Part shown: positions 22,418-29,802 of the stretch, piece after piece
How positions within the stretch are numbered: the stretch's first letter is position 1
How the letters are laid out: every line of letters begins with the position of its first letter
Source of the DNA: Alphaproteobacteria bacterium
GTDB taxonomy: Bacteria > Pseudomonadota > Alphaproteobacteria > Sphingomonadales > Sphingomonadaceae
Assembly (NCBI GenBank): GCA_018970445.1
Contig: JAGWWF010000029.1
Coordinates: 1-39,018 of the forward strand
Reading direction: 5' to 3'
Length of the DNA: 39,018 bases
Made by a program: the position numbers and the translations under genes
The notes under the pieces: model-generated
What the model was told of the DNA's origin: nothing
Seen by the model: the letters and a program-made list of their open reading frames with translations, nothing else
Database searches by the model: none

Positions 22418-23350
22418 ATGTCCCGTCACGCCAAGGTCATCATCATCGGGTCGGGCCCGGCCGGCTACACGGCCGCCGTCTATGCCGCCCGCGCCATGTT
22501 GGCCCCGGTGCTGATCCAGGGCCTGCAACCGGGCGGGCAGCTCACCATCACCACCGAAGTGGAAAACTGGCCGGGCGAAACCATGGTGATGGGCCCCGAT
22601 CTGATGGTGAAGATGGAGGCCCAGGCCCGCCATGTCGGCACCGAGATCATCACCGATATCGTGACCAGGGTTGATCTGTCGCGGCGCCCGTTCGTGCTGG
22701 AGACGGACAGCGGGCAGGGCTGGACGGCCGATACGCTGGTGATCGCCACCGGCGCCCAGGCCCGCTGGCTGGGGCTGGACAGCGAGACCCGATATCGCGG
22801 CTTTGGCGTTTCGGCCTGTGCCACCTGCGATGGCTTCTTCTTCCGTGGCAAGCAGGTTGTCGTGGTGGGTGGCGGCAACACGGCCGTGGAAGAGGCGATG
22901 TTCCTGACCAAGTTCGCCTCGAAGGTCCATCTGGTTCACCGCCGCGGCGAGCTGCGGGCCGACAAGACCAACCAGGCCCGCCTGCTGGAAAACCCCAAGG
23001 TGCAGATGCACTGGCACGCCGAAGTGGCCGAGGTGCATGGCACCGACATGCCCTTGAAGGTGGAGGGCGTCACCCTGCGCGACACCCGTGATGGCAGCAC
23101 CCGCCACCTGCCGGCCGATGGCCTGTTCGTTGCCATCGGCCATGTGCCGGCCACCAGCCTGTTCGCCGGGCAGGTGACGATGGATGACGAAGGCTATATC
23201 CTCACCGCGCCCGACAGCACGGCGACCAGCGTTCCCGGCGTGTTTGCCGCCGGCGACGTGAAGGACAAATTGTACCGCCAGGCCGTCACGGCGGCCGGCA
23301 TGGGCTGCATGGCCGCGCTTGAAGCGGAACGCTTTCTGGCGCACGGTTGA
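22418..23350 (+). CDS. trxB: thioredoxin-disulfide reductase
   Basis: A 310-residue FAD/NADPH flavoenzyme that reduces thioredoxin. It has the FAD-binding [16 protein letters not shown] near the N-terminus, the redox-active CATC (Cys134 and Cys137) in [14 protein letters not shown], the NADPH-binding [10 protein letters not shown], and the C-terminal FAD motif [10 protein letters not shown]. The ATG at 22418 follows GGAGAAAG at a good distance; upstream in-frame starts are less plausible. Length and motif order are normal. It is followed by a small membrane protein gene and a LysR regulator on the same strand. Confidence 0.96.
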   Translation: MSRHAKVIIIGSGPAGYTAAVYAARAMLAPVLIQGLQPGGQLTITTEVENWPGETMVMGPDLMVKMEAQARHVGTEIITDIVTRVDLSRRPFVLETDSGQGWTADTLVIATGAQARWLGLDSETRYRGFGVSACATCDGFFFRGKQVVVVGGGNTAVEEAMFLTKFASKVHLVHRRGELRADKTNQARLLENPKVQMHWHAEVAEVHGTDMPLKVEGVTLRDTRDGSTRHLPADGLFVAIGHVPATSLFAGQVTMDDEGYILTAPDSTATSVPGVFAAGDVKDKLYRQAVTAAGMGCMAALEAERFLAHG

Positions 23351-23371
23351 CGCCTGAGGAGGGCGGGCGCG

Positions 23372-23608
23372 ATGATGGCCACGTTCCTGCGCTGGTTGAT
23401 TGTGCCATGGCTGCTGCTGTTCGCGCTGGTCGCGCTGTTCGGCCGCAGCGATGCGCTGCGTGCCGGTTTCATCGGGTTTGTGGTGCTCACCGTGCTTGCC
23501 ACGTGGCTTGCCATGCGCTGGCAGATGGCGATCGAGCGGCGCAGGGTCGCCCGCCTGCAGGATGAGGATCGACAACGCCGGGCGCGGGCAGGCGGGTCGC
23601 CGCCATGA
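23372..23608 (+). CDS. small two-helix membrane protein, function unknown
   Basis: A 78-residue protein with two hydrophobic segments, roughly residues 5-24 (FLRWLIVPWLLLFALVALFG) and 31-49 (AGFIGFVVLTVLATWLAMRW), then a basic, charged tail (ERRRVARLQDEDRQRRARAG). It probably forms a helical hairpin in the inner membrane with the tail in the cytoplasm. GAGGAGGG precedes the double ATG at 23372. The stop overlaps the start of the LysR gene (ATGA, 23605-23608), so the two are translationally coupled. It lies 21 bp after trxB. No family recognised. Confidence 0.7.
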   Translation: MMATFLRWLIVPWLLLFALVALFGRSDALRAGFIGFVVLTVLATWLAMRWQMAIERRRVARLQDEDRQRRARAGGSPP

Positions 23609-24504
23609 GCCTGGATTGGGAAAAGCTGCGCCTGTTCGACATCGTGGCCGAAGCCGGCAGCTTCACCGAAGCCGCCCGCCGCCTGCACATGAGCCAGCCC
23701 GCCCTGTCGCGCCAGATCGCAGCGCTGGAAGAAAGCCTGGGGGCCAAGCTGTTCCACCGCCACGCCCGCGGCCTGGCGATGACGCACGAGGGCGAGCAAC
23801 TGCGCAGCGCCACGTCCGACATGCACGAACGCATCGACCGCGCCGCCCAGGCCATCGATGCCAGCCGCGACCGGCCCACCGGTGCCATAAGGCTGACCAC
23901 CACCGTTTCGTTCGGTTCGACCTGGCTGGCGCGGCAACTGGGCGATTTCCTCGATCTCTATCCCGATATCAGCGTCCACCTGATGCTCACCGATTCCGAT
24001 CTGGATCTGGCCAAGCGGGAGGCCGATGTCGCCATCCGCTTCCACCGGCCGTTCCAGAGCGAGCTGATGCAGCGCCCGCTGGCCAATATCCGCCATCATC
24101 TCGTTGCCAGCCCCGATTATCTCGCCCGGCACGGCGAACCCGCCAGCATCGCCGATCTCGAACGCCATCGCCTGATCGCCTATGGCGAGGCCGCGCCCGA
24201 TTATCTGAAGGGCATCAACTGGATCCTGGAACTCGGCCATGAAGGCCACCCCCGCCCGGCGGCGCTGACCATCAACAACAGCCATGGCGTGCTGCAGGCG
24301 GTGGAGGCCGGGGCCGGCATCGCCGCCCTGCCATCCTATCTCATCCGGTCATCCGGCCGCGTGCAGGTGGTGCTGCCGCAGGTGGAAGGGCCGGTGTTCC
24401 GCACCTTCTTCACCTATCCATCCGAACTGCGCCGATCGCTGCGCATTGCTGCGCTGCGGGATTTTCTGGTCGACCGCATGACCAGCCAGGCGCTCGACAT
24501 GTGA
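23605..24504 (+). CDS. LysR family transcriptional regulator
   Basis: A 299-residue LysR-type regulator. The N-terminal helix-turn-helix (LFDIVAEAGSFTEAARRLHM, then SQPALSRQIAALEESLGAKL) is canonical. The effector domain follows (IRLTTTVSFGSTWLARQLGD and, near the end, EAGAGIAALPSYLI). The ATG overlaps the stop of the small membrane protein gene. LysR proteins usually control a divergent neighbour, but here the upstream genes run in the same direction, so the target is not apparent. Downstream lie 173 bp of AT-richer sequence and then the anti-Shine-Dalgarno RNA locus, which could be transcribed from this operon or from its own promoter. Confidence 0.93.
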   Translation: MSLDWEKLRLFDIVAEAGSFTEAARRLHMSQPALSRQIAALEESLGAKLFHRHARGLAMTHEGEQLRSATSDMHERIDRAAQAIDASRDRPTGAIRLTTTVSFGSTWLARQLGDFLDLYPDISVHLMLTDSDLDLAKREADVAIRFHRPFQSELMQRPLANIRHHLVASPDYLARHGEPASIADLERHRLIAYGEAAPDYLKGINWILELGHEGHPRPAALTINNSHGVLQAVEAGAGIAALPSYLIRSSGRVQVVLPQVEGPVFRTFFTYPSELRRSLRIAALRDFLVDRMTSQALDM

Positions 24505-24677
24505 GGCAGCCTGTCGCAGCAATTTTGGCTGCGTCGAAAATTTGTGCAAAATCAAATATCTGCCGGCTTCTGCACCCCAATGCCATGCAAAAAACACATG
24601 GCTGCAACGCGATATTGTGCAGTGCAATAACGCGGCGCGAAACCGTAGATAAAGCGTGTCGCCGCGATAGCGGTCAC

Positions 24678-24847
24678 GCCGGGTCCGCCGCACTCCTCCC
24701 CTCCCGCGGCTCACCCGGCCGGCTGGTGCCTCTCCTCCCCCCTTGAGGCACCATGCCAGCCCGGAAGCGCCACTCCTCCCCTCCCGGCGCCATTCCGGGC
24801 GAATTTTCGGGCCGGATGCTGAACCCCAGCATCCGGCCCATTTTTTT
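24678..24847 (+). ncRNA. putative anti-Shine-Dalgarno small RNA with three C-rich hairpin loops
   Basis: Three consecutive hairpins and a terminator. Hairpin 1 (24678-24719): 7 bp GCCGGGT/ACCCGGC, a 2x2 internal loop, 5 bp GCCGC/GCGGC, loop ACTCCTCCCCTCCC. Hairpin 2 (24725-24752): 8 bp GGTGCCTC/GAGGCACC, loop TCCTCCCCCCTT. Hairpin 3 (24760-24799): 7 bp CCCGGAA/TTCCGGG, a 2-nt bulge, 5 bp GCGCC/GGCGC, and the same 14-nt loop as hairpin 1. The stems differ in sequence while the loops are conserved, as expected of a functional RNA. CCUCC-type loops are the hallmark of alphaproteobacterial CCUCCUCCC-motif ('cuckoo') RNAs such as the CcsR RNAs of Rhodobacter; by loop sequence they can pair with Shine-Dalgarno regions of mRNAs. 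The 5' end is unknown. At 24505-24677 I see no gene and only weak promoter-like elements. No DUF1127 gene is adjacent, unlike the CcsR locus. Confidence 0.8.
24809..24847 (+). terminator. intrinsic terminator of the small RNA locus
   Basis: A perfect 13-bp stem, GGGCCGGATGCTG (24809-24821) with CAGCATCCGGCCC (24827-24839), a five-base AACCC loop, and then A and seven Ts. It is the strongest intrinsic terminator in the window and fixes the RNA's orientation on the plus strand. Confidence 0.92.
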
Positions 24848-24931
24848 CGGCTGCGACCAAGCGCCCACTGCACACGGCCGGTTGGCCTTCCCATTTCCCA
24901 TCGGCTGGGCTAACCGCTTGGCAACCGGGCC

Positions 24932-25004
24932 GGGCCTGTAGCTCAACGGTTAGAGCTGGCCGCTCATAACGGCTAGGTTGGGGGTTCGAATCCCTCCGGG
25001 CCCA
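24932..25004 (+). tRNA. tRNA with CAU anticodon, probably tRNA-Ile2
   Basis: A 73-nt cloverleaf: acceptor GGGCCTG/CGGGCCC, D arm GCTC-AACGGTTA-GAGC, anticodon arm GGCCG-CTCATAA-CGGCT with anticodon CAU, T arm GGGGG-TTCGAAT-CCCTC, discriminator A. The next bases are CCG, so the CCA end is not encoded. A CAU anticodon fits elongator Met or the Ile2 species whose C34 is converted to lysidine. The short D loop of eight bases and the acceptor stem resemble Ile2 more; I favour Ile2 but this is not certain. Confidence 0.9.
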
Positions 25005-25035
25005 CCGGTGACGAGAAAGGAACTGGCGTCTGGGC

Positions 25036-26067
25036 GTGTCGGCAGAACAAGCGGGGGCAGCGGCCGCGCCGTCACGCCCGCGGGCCACCTGGACCACCTG
25101 GGCCGGTGCCGCGCTGGGCCTGCTGGTGCTGGCACTGGCGGCGTGGGGCCTCAAGAAGATTTCCGGCCAGGTCACGCTGGACGATGTGATCCGCGAGATC
25201 AATTCCACTCCGGCGCATCTGGTCGTTCTGGCCGCTGTGTCCACCTTCCTCTCCTATGTCGTGCTGATCGGCTATGACTGGTTCGCCACCCGCCATCTGG
25301 GCTACAATATTGGCTGGCCCACGCTGGCCGCTGCCAGCTTCGCCAGCTTCACCATGAGCCACACGCTGGGCGTCACCATCCTGACCGGCGGCACCGTGCG
25401 TTATCGCATCTACACCCGCGAAGGCGTGCGGCCGGCCGATATCGCCATGATCATCCTGTTGTGCGGCTGGACGTTCTGGCTGGGCATCATCTTTGTGGCT
25501 GGCCTGGGGCTGGTGGTGTCGCCGACGCTGATGCCGCAGCAGATCCGCGAATGGGCGCCGCCGGCGGTGGAGGAATTCATCGGCGTGCTGTTTCTGGCCG
25601 GCGTTGCGCTCTACACACTGCTCGCCTCCAGCTGGCGGCGCGAATTCCGGCTGTGGCGCTATCGCTTCACCATCCCCAACGGCAAGGAAACCCTGCAACA
25701 GATCGCCATCGGCACCATCGATCTGGCCTTTGCCGGCGGCGCGCTCTACATCCTGCTTCTGCCGGTGGCCGGTGTGCCCGATCTGCTCACCTTCCTCGTC
25801 ATCTATGCCGTCGCCATGGTGTCGGGCGCGCTGGCCCATGCGCCCGGCGGCATTGGCGTGTTCGAACTGGTGATCGTTGGCCTGATGCCCGAAGCGGACA
25901 AGGCGGGTGTGCTGGCCGCGGTGGCGCTGTTCCGCCTGATGTATACCTTCGTGCCGTTCGTGCTGGGCGCCGGCGTGATTGCCGTGCTGGAATACAAGGC
26001 GCTCAGAACGGCCCGTGCCGCAGCCGGGCGGCCGCCTGCGCCAGTTTCTGCCGCCAGCGAGGCGTGA
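25036..26067 (+). CDS. YbhN/UPF0104-type integral membrane protein (MprF flippase-like)
   Basis: A 343-residue polytopic protein of the lysylphosphatidylglycerol synthase transmembrane (UPF0104/YbhN) family. About eight membrane segments are visible, including WAGAALGLLVLALAAWGL, LAAVSTFLSYVVLIGYDW and FLVIYAVAMVSGALAHAPGG. The last is followed by the family's GGIGVFELVIVGLMP motif. Members include the flippase half of MprF; free-standing ones are thought to move lipids or lipid-linked molecules across the inner membrane. There is no soluble aminoacyl-transferase domain. Translation starts at the GTG at 25036. The 3' end overlaps the convergent MOSC gene by 65 bp. Confidence 0.87.
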   Translation: MSAEQAGAAAAPSRPRATWTTWAGAALGLLVLALAAWGLKKISGQVTLDDVIREINSTPAHLVVLAAVSTFLSYVVLIGYDWFATRHLGYNIGWPTLAAASFASFTMSHTLGVTILTGGTVRYRIYTREGVRPADIAMIILLCGWTFWLGIIFVAGLGLVVSPTLMPQQIREWAPPAVEEFIGVLFLAGVALYTLLASSWRREFRLWRYRFTIPNGKETLQQIAIGTIDLAFAGGALYILLLPVAGVPDLLTFLVIYAVAMVSGALAHAPGGIGVFELVIVGLMPEADKAGVLAAVALFRLMYTFVPFVLGAGVIAVLEYKALRTARAAAGRPPAPVSAASEA

Positions 26068-26671
26068 GGGATGCCATCGCGGCCAGTTCCTCCAGCTCCT
26101 CGATCCGCCCGGCCCGCCCGGCGGCAATCGGCGTGAAGCGCGCAATCGGCCAGGCCGGGTTGGGCCGATCGATCACATCATGGCCATCACCGGCGGCGAT
26201 TTCGCCCGGTTCCAGCACGCGCAGATACCAGCCGCAGCGGCCGGATCGGGCCATGGCCTTCACCACCCGCCGGCTGCCCAGCACGGCGGCAAAGGTGGAA
26301 CAGGGCTCGCGGATCTGGGCGATCTGCAAGGTGGCGCTGCCGCAGCGGATCACGTCGCCCAGGCACAGGCTGGCTTCGTCCTGCCCGTCGACCAGCAGAT
26401 TTTCGCCCATGGCGCCCGGGCCGAACCGGCTGGCCAGATCGGGAAATTCGGCCTGCCACAGTGGATAGCCGCTGGCCGGATAGGCATAGACTGCCTTGTC
26501 GGGCCCGCCATGCACGTAGGCGTTGCCCACCTGGTCGCCGGCCAGGCCCAGCGGCCCCACCGCCACCGGCCCCGCCACCGGCTGGCGGTGATAGGCGGTG
26601 GGCCGGGCCACGCCCGCCACCGGCTGCGGCCGGCCGATGCGCAGCTGCGTGATTATGCCCCTTGCGATCAT
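26003..26671 (-). CDS. MOSC domain protein, YiiM-like
   Basis: A 222-residue MOSC-domain protein resembling YiiM. It shows GDQVGNAYVHGGPDKAVYAY, FGPGAMGENLLVDG, CLGDVIRCGSATLQIAQ, and the REPC segment with the cysteine expected to bind molybdenum cofactor. YiiM-type proteins reduce N-hydroxylated compounds such as 6-N-hydroxylaminopurine. The ATG at 26671 has AGAGGA at a 7-bp distance, better than the GTG at 26689 or ATG at 26677. It converges on the YbhN-like gene with a 65-bp overlap, and its start faces the short ORF transcript at 26728. Confidence 0.88.
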   Translation of the reverse strand: MIARGIITQLRIGRPQPVAGVARPTAYHRQPVAGPVAVGPLGLAGDQVGNAYVHGGPDKAVYAYPASGYPLWQAEFPDLASRFGPGAMGENLLVDGQDEASLCLGDVIRCGSATLQIAQIREPCSTFAAVLGSRRVVKAMARSGRCGWYLRVLEPGEIAAGDGHDVIDRPNPAWPIARFTPIAAGRAGRIEELEELAAMASLTPRWRQKLAQAAARLRHGPF

Positions 26672-26696
26672 CGCCATTTCCTCTGACACTGGCGAT

Positions 26697-26709
26697 CTTG
26701 TTCAACAAG
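26697..26709. promoter_or_regulatory. perfect 13-bp palindrome before the short ORF
   Basis: CTTGTT-C-AACAAG is a perfect inverted repeat ending 2 bp before the extended ribosome binding site at 26712. The single-base centre is too tight for an RNA loop, so a protein operator is more likely. It lies between the divergent MOSC gene and the short ORF and could serve either. Confidence 0.4.
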
Positions 26710-26727
26710 CTGAAAGGAGGTGATCCA

Positions 26728-26793
26728 GTGTCTCATTGCTTCATCATTGGCGCAATCGCGCTGGTGGCCCCGGTCGAGATCGGGGCTTGCTGA
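26728..26793 (+). CDS. 21-codon ORF with an extreme Shine-Dalgarno sequence
   Basis: A GTG-initiated ORF reading MSHCFIIGAIALVAPVEIG and then two more residues before TGA. The 17 bases GAAAGGAGGTGATCCAG at 26712-26728 are an exact complement of the 16S rRNA 3' end, with the AGGAGG core 7 bp before the GTG, which is optimal spacing. The peptide has a hydrophobic stretch (FIIGAIALVAPV) and two cysteines. The coding region can fold into GCCCCG/CGGGGC (26767-26786), and a terminator follows at 26830. No downstream gene runs in the same direction for 1.7 kb, so it is not a leader peptide; it is a free-standing small protein, a ribosome-binding RNA, or both. No family recognised. Confidence 0.55.
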   Translation: MSHCFIIGAIALVAPVEIGAC

Positions 26794-26829
26794 CACCAGA
26801 CACCGGCCTTTTGCGACCGGATGACAATG

Positions 26830-26863
26830 GGGGCTGTCGGGAAACCGGCAGCCCCGCTTGTTT
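26830..26863 (+). terminator. intrinsic terminator after the 21-codon ORF
   Basis: An 11-bp stem, GGGGCTGTCGG (26830-26840) with CCGGCAGCCCC (26845-26855), containing one G-T pair and closed by a GAAA tetraloop, followed by GCTTGTTT. The tetraloop makes it very stable; the T-run is interrupted. Confidence 0.75.
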
Positions 26864-26908
26864 GCAGCAGAGCCTGCCGCGCAAGCGGCGGCCACTGTTG
26901 CCCGGCCC

Positions 26909-28441
26909 CTACAGCAGCAGCAGCAGTGCCTTGCGCACGGCAAACCAGCCGCCCCAGCCCAGCAGCGCCAGCAGCGGCCCCCAGCTGGCAAGGCGCAACG
27001 GCCAGCGGACGCGTGGCGCGCTGGCCGGGCCTGTGGCGGCCGCTGCGGATGCCGGATCATCCCGCCACAGATGGTCGGGCACGGGCCGCACCGCCAGCGC
27101 CGCCAGCCAGCCGATCAGCAGCAGGCCGGCCAGGCCGGCAAAGATCGGGCCATAGACATCGGAGCGCGCCGCGCCCGCCGCCAGCCGCGCATCGCGCACG
27201 CTGGCGACCAGCAGCGGGCCCAGGATCCCGGCGGTGGACCAGGCGGTGAGCAGGCGGCCATGGATGGCGCCCACGGCCCGCGCCCCGAACAGATCGGCCA
27301 GCCACGCCGGCACCGCCGCAAAACCGCCGCCATACATCGAAGCAATCAGCGCAAAGCCGGCCAGGAACAAGGGTAGGGGCGGCCCGGCTGGCAACAACAG
27401 GCCATAGACCAGCCCGGCCAGCGCCAGCATGACCAGATACAGCGCCCGGCGGCCGATGCGATCCGACAGCGACGACCAGAAAAATCGCCCGGCGATGTTG
27501 AACAGGCTGATCAGCCCCACGAACGCTGCACCCATGGTGGCAACTTCGGCCTTCTGGCCTTCATCAAGCTGTTCGAACCGGATGTTCGCGGCGCCGATCA
27601 ACTGGCCGGCGAACATTTCCTGCACCATCGGCGATGCCAGGCCGATGATGCCGATGCTGGCCGACACATTCATCAGCAACACGCACCACAGCAGCCAGAA
27701 TTGCCGCGTGCGCCAGGCCAGCGCCAGCGGCACAAAGCGCCCGCCCGCCACCGCTTGCGCCGCACCGGGCGGCCGCCAGCCCGGCGGGGGCAGGCGGAAG
27801 CCCAATGCGCCGGCGGCCATCAGCACTGCATGGCAGCCGGCCATCCACAGCATCGTCGCGGCCGGGCTGGCCCCGGTTGCCATCAACGCATCGGCCGCCG
27901 GGCTGCCCACCATGGCACCGCCGCCAAAGCCCATGATCGCCATGCCGGTGGCCAGGCCGCGCCGATCGGGGAACCATTTCAGCAGGGTGGAAACCGGCGT
28001 GATATAGCCGATGCCCAGCCCGATGCCGCCGATCACGCCGGTGCCCAGCCACAACAGCCACAATTGGTGAACGACCACGCCCAGCGCGCCCAGCGCCAGC
28101 CCGCCGGCCCAGCAGGCCGTGGCCACCAGCCCGGCCCGGCGCGGGCCCACCCGTTCCACCCAGGCCCCGAACAGTGCTGCCGCCAGCCCCAGCACCACGA
28201 AGAACAGGCTGTACACCCACACCAGATCGCTGACCCGCCAATCGCACGCCGTGCTGGCCAGCGCCGCGCCCAGGCTGGTGCAGGCCGGCGCATCCAGCGC
28301 GTGGCTCAACGGCAGCCAGAACACCGAAAAGCCATAGGCCATGCCGATGCACAGATGGATGGCCAGCGCACAGGGCGGCACCAGCCAGCGATCATGATCG
28401 GCAGCGGCGGTGATGCGCGCGACAGGCAAGAACTCCCCCAT
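26909..28441 (-). CDS. MFS transporter, oxalate/formate antiporter (OFA) family
   Basis: A 510-residue major facilitator with about 12 membrane helices. The N-terminal half has LAIHLCIGMAYGFSVFWLPL, typical of the OFA group, and the loop 2-3 signature FGAWVERVGPRRAGL. GIGLGIGYITPVSTLLKWFP is the strongly conserved OFA helix-5 region. The second half repeats the loop signature as LSDRIGRRALYLVM. OFA transporters exchange small carboxylates across the inner membrane; the substrate here is not known. The gene is divergent from the amidase gene, and its 3' end faces the short-ORF terminator at 26830-26863. Ends in a hydrophobic VRKALLLLL. Confidence 0.88.
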   Translation of the reverse strand: MGEFLPVARITAAADHDRWLVPPCALAIHLCIGMAYGFSVFWLPLSHALDAPACTSLGAALASTACDWRVSDLVWVYSLFFVVLGLAAALFGAWVERVGPRRAGLVATACWAGGLALGALGVVVHQLWLLWLGTGVIGGIGLGIGYITPVSTLLKWFPDRRGLATGMAIMGFGGGAMVGSPAADALMATGASPAATMLWMAGCHAVLMAAGALGFRLPPPGWRPPGAAQAVAGGRFVPLALAWRTRQFWLLWCVLLMNVSASIGIIGLASPMVQEMFAGQLIGAANIRFEQLDEGQKAEVATMGAAFVGLISLFNIAGRFFWSSLSDRIGRRALYLVMLALAGLVYGLLLPAGPPLPLFLAGFALIASMYGGGFAAVPAWLADLFGARAVGAIHGRLLTAWSTAGILGPLLVASVRDARLAAGAARSDVYGPIFAGLAGLLLIGWLAALAVRPVPDHLWRDDPASAAAATGPASAPRVRWPLRLASWGPLLALLGWGGWFAVRKALLLLL

Positions 28442-28539
28442 GGCCGCGCCTGCTGGCCGCTTGCCGCCGGCTGGTCAACGGGTGGGTTGACGCAGGCCAG
28501 GCCATTGCCCCGCTGGCCGGCCGCCTCTATCCCTCTGGC

Positions 28540-29802
28540 GTGCGCGCAATTCTCGTGTTCCTTTGTCTGATCTGGGCGGTGCCATCGCTGGCGGCGCGCA
28601 TCACCGGCGTTGAAAGCCTGCCCGGCCGGGTGGTCATCACCGCCGATGGCCCGTTGCCGGCCGCGCAGGGCTTTGCCCTGGCCGATCCCTATCGACTGGT
28701 GGTGGATTTTGTAGGCGTCGTCGATCCGGCGATCACCGCGCCGGGCAGCAACCGCGTGGCCGGATTGCGGCTGGCGATGTTTGCTCCCGGCACCGCCCGG
28801 CTGGTCATCGATCTGAAGGCGCCGGTGATAATCCGCGAGGCGCGCGCCACCGGCAACCAGGTGACGATCCTGCTTGATCGCACCACGCCGCCCCTGTTCA
28901 GCGCCGCCGTGGCGCGCGGGCGCCGGCCGCTGCCGCTGCTGCGCAGCGATGGCCCGCCGCCACCGCCCACCCAGCCCGATGGCGGCTTTGCCCTGCCGGC
29001 CGGTTTTGGCCAGCCGCCTGCCCCCCCGGCGGCCGAAGCGGCCGAAGCCGCCCCGCCCAAACCGCCCGCCGAGCGCAACGCCACCGGCGCCCAGCCCGGC
29101 GGCATCAGGCCGCGCGGCGGCGGCAAGCCACTGGTGGTGATCGATGCCGGCCATGGCGGCAAGGATGTCGGCGCCATTTCGGTGGACGGCGGCTATGAAA
29201 AGGATGTGACCCTTGGCATCGCGCGCGAGGTCGCCCGGATCCTGCGCGACAATGGCAAGGTGCGGGTGAAGCTGACGCGCGACAGCGACATCTTCATCCC
29301 GCTGGGCGGCCGCGTGCGCATCGCGCGCGATGCCCGGGCCGATCTGTTCATCTCCATCCATGCCGACAGTGCGCCCAACGATTCGGCCAGGGGCGCATCG
29401 GTCTACACCCTGTCGGCCGTGGCCAGCGATGCGATTGCCGAACGGCTGGCCGCGCGTGAAAACAAGGCCGATATCATCGGCGGCGTCAATCTGGGGGTGG
29501 AAGCGCCAGAGGTGGGGGAAATCATGGTCGATCTGGTCCGCCGCGCCACCGGCAATGTCTCGGCGCAATTTGCCGACACGCTGCAGGACGCGCTGGAAGA
29601 GCAGGAGGTGAATTTTCGCGGCGAATTCCACCATTTCGCCGCCTTTGCCGTACTGAAGGCACCCGATGTACCCTCGGTGTTGCTGGAAACCGGCTATGTC
29701 ACCAATCGTGACGATGCCAAACGGCTGTTTTCCAGCGAAGGCCGCCGCCGGGTGGCCAGGGGCGTCGCCCGCGCCATCGAACGCCACCTCACTGGCAAAT
29801 GA
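28540..29802 (+). CDS. N-acetylmuramoyl-L-alanine amidase, AmiC type
   Basis: A 420-residue periplasmic zinc amidase that cleaves the bond between peptidoglycan glycans and stem peptides during daughter-cell separation. The start GTG at 28540 opens a signal peptide (MRAILVFLCLIWAVPSLAAR). An AMIN domain spans about residues 20-120 and targets the septum, a Pro/Ala-rich linker follows (about 125-195), and the amidase_3 domain fills the rest: VIDAGHGGKDVGA with zinc-binding His205, GGYEKDVTLGIA with the Glu ligand, and FISIHADSA with the second His. The stop overlaps the start of the PBP1A gene (ATGA), so wall cleavage and wall synthesis enzymes are coupled. Confidence 0.93.
   Translation: MRAILVFLCLIWAVPSLAARITGVESLPGRVVITADGPLPAAQGFALADPYRLVVDFVGVVDPAITAPGSNRVAGLRLAMFAPGTARLVIDLKAPVIIREARATGNQVTILLDRTTPPLFSAAVARGRRPLPLLRSDGPPPPPTQPDGGFALPAGFGQPPAPPAAEAAEAAPPKPPAERNATGAQPGGIRPRGGGKPLVVIDAGHGGKDVGAISVDGGYEKDVTLGIAREVARILRDNGKVRVKLTRDSDIFIPLGGRVRIARDARADLFISIHADSAPNDSARGASVYTLSAVASDAIAERLAARENKADIIGGVNLGVEAPEVGEIMVDLVRRATGNVSAQFADTLQDALEEQEVNFRGEFHHFAAFAVLKAPDVPSVLLETGYVTNRDDAKRLFSSEGRRRVARGVARAIERHLTGK

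Noticed and set aside
24932-25035. tRNA-associated integrative element
   Set aside because: There is no integrase gene and no repeat of the tRNA 3' end downstream; the neighbours are ordinary chromosomal genes.
26711-26728. Remnant of a 16S rRNA gene 3' end on the minus strand
   Set aside because: Similarity is limited to 17 bases with unrelated flanks, and the plus-strand reading as a Shine-Dalgarno sequence before a GTG at optimal spacing explains it better.
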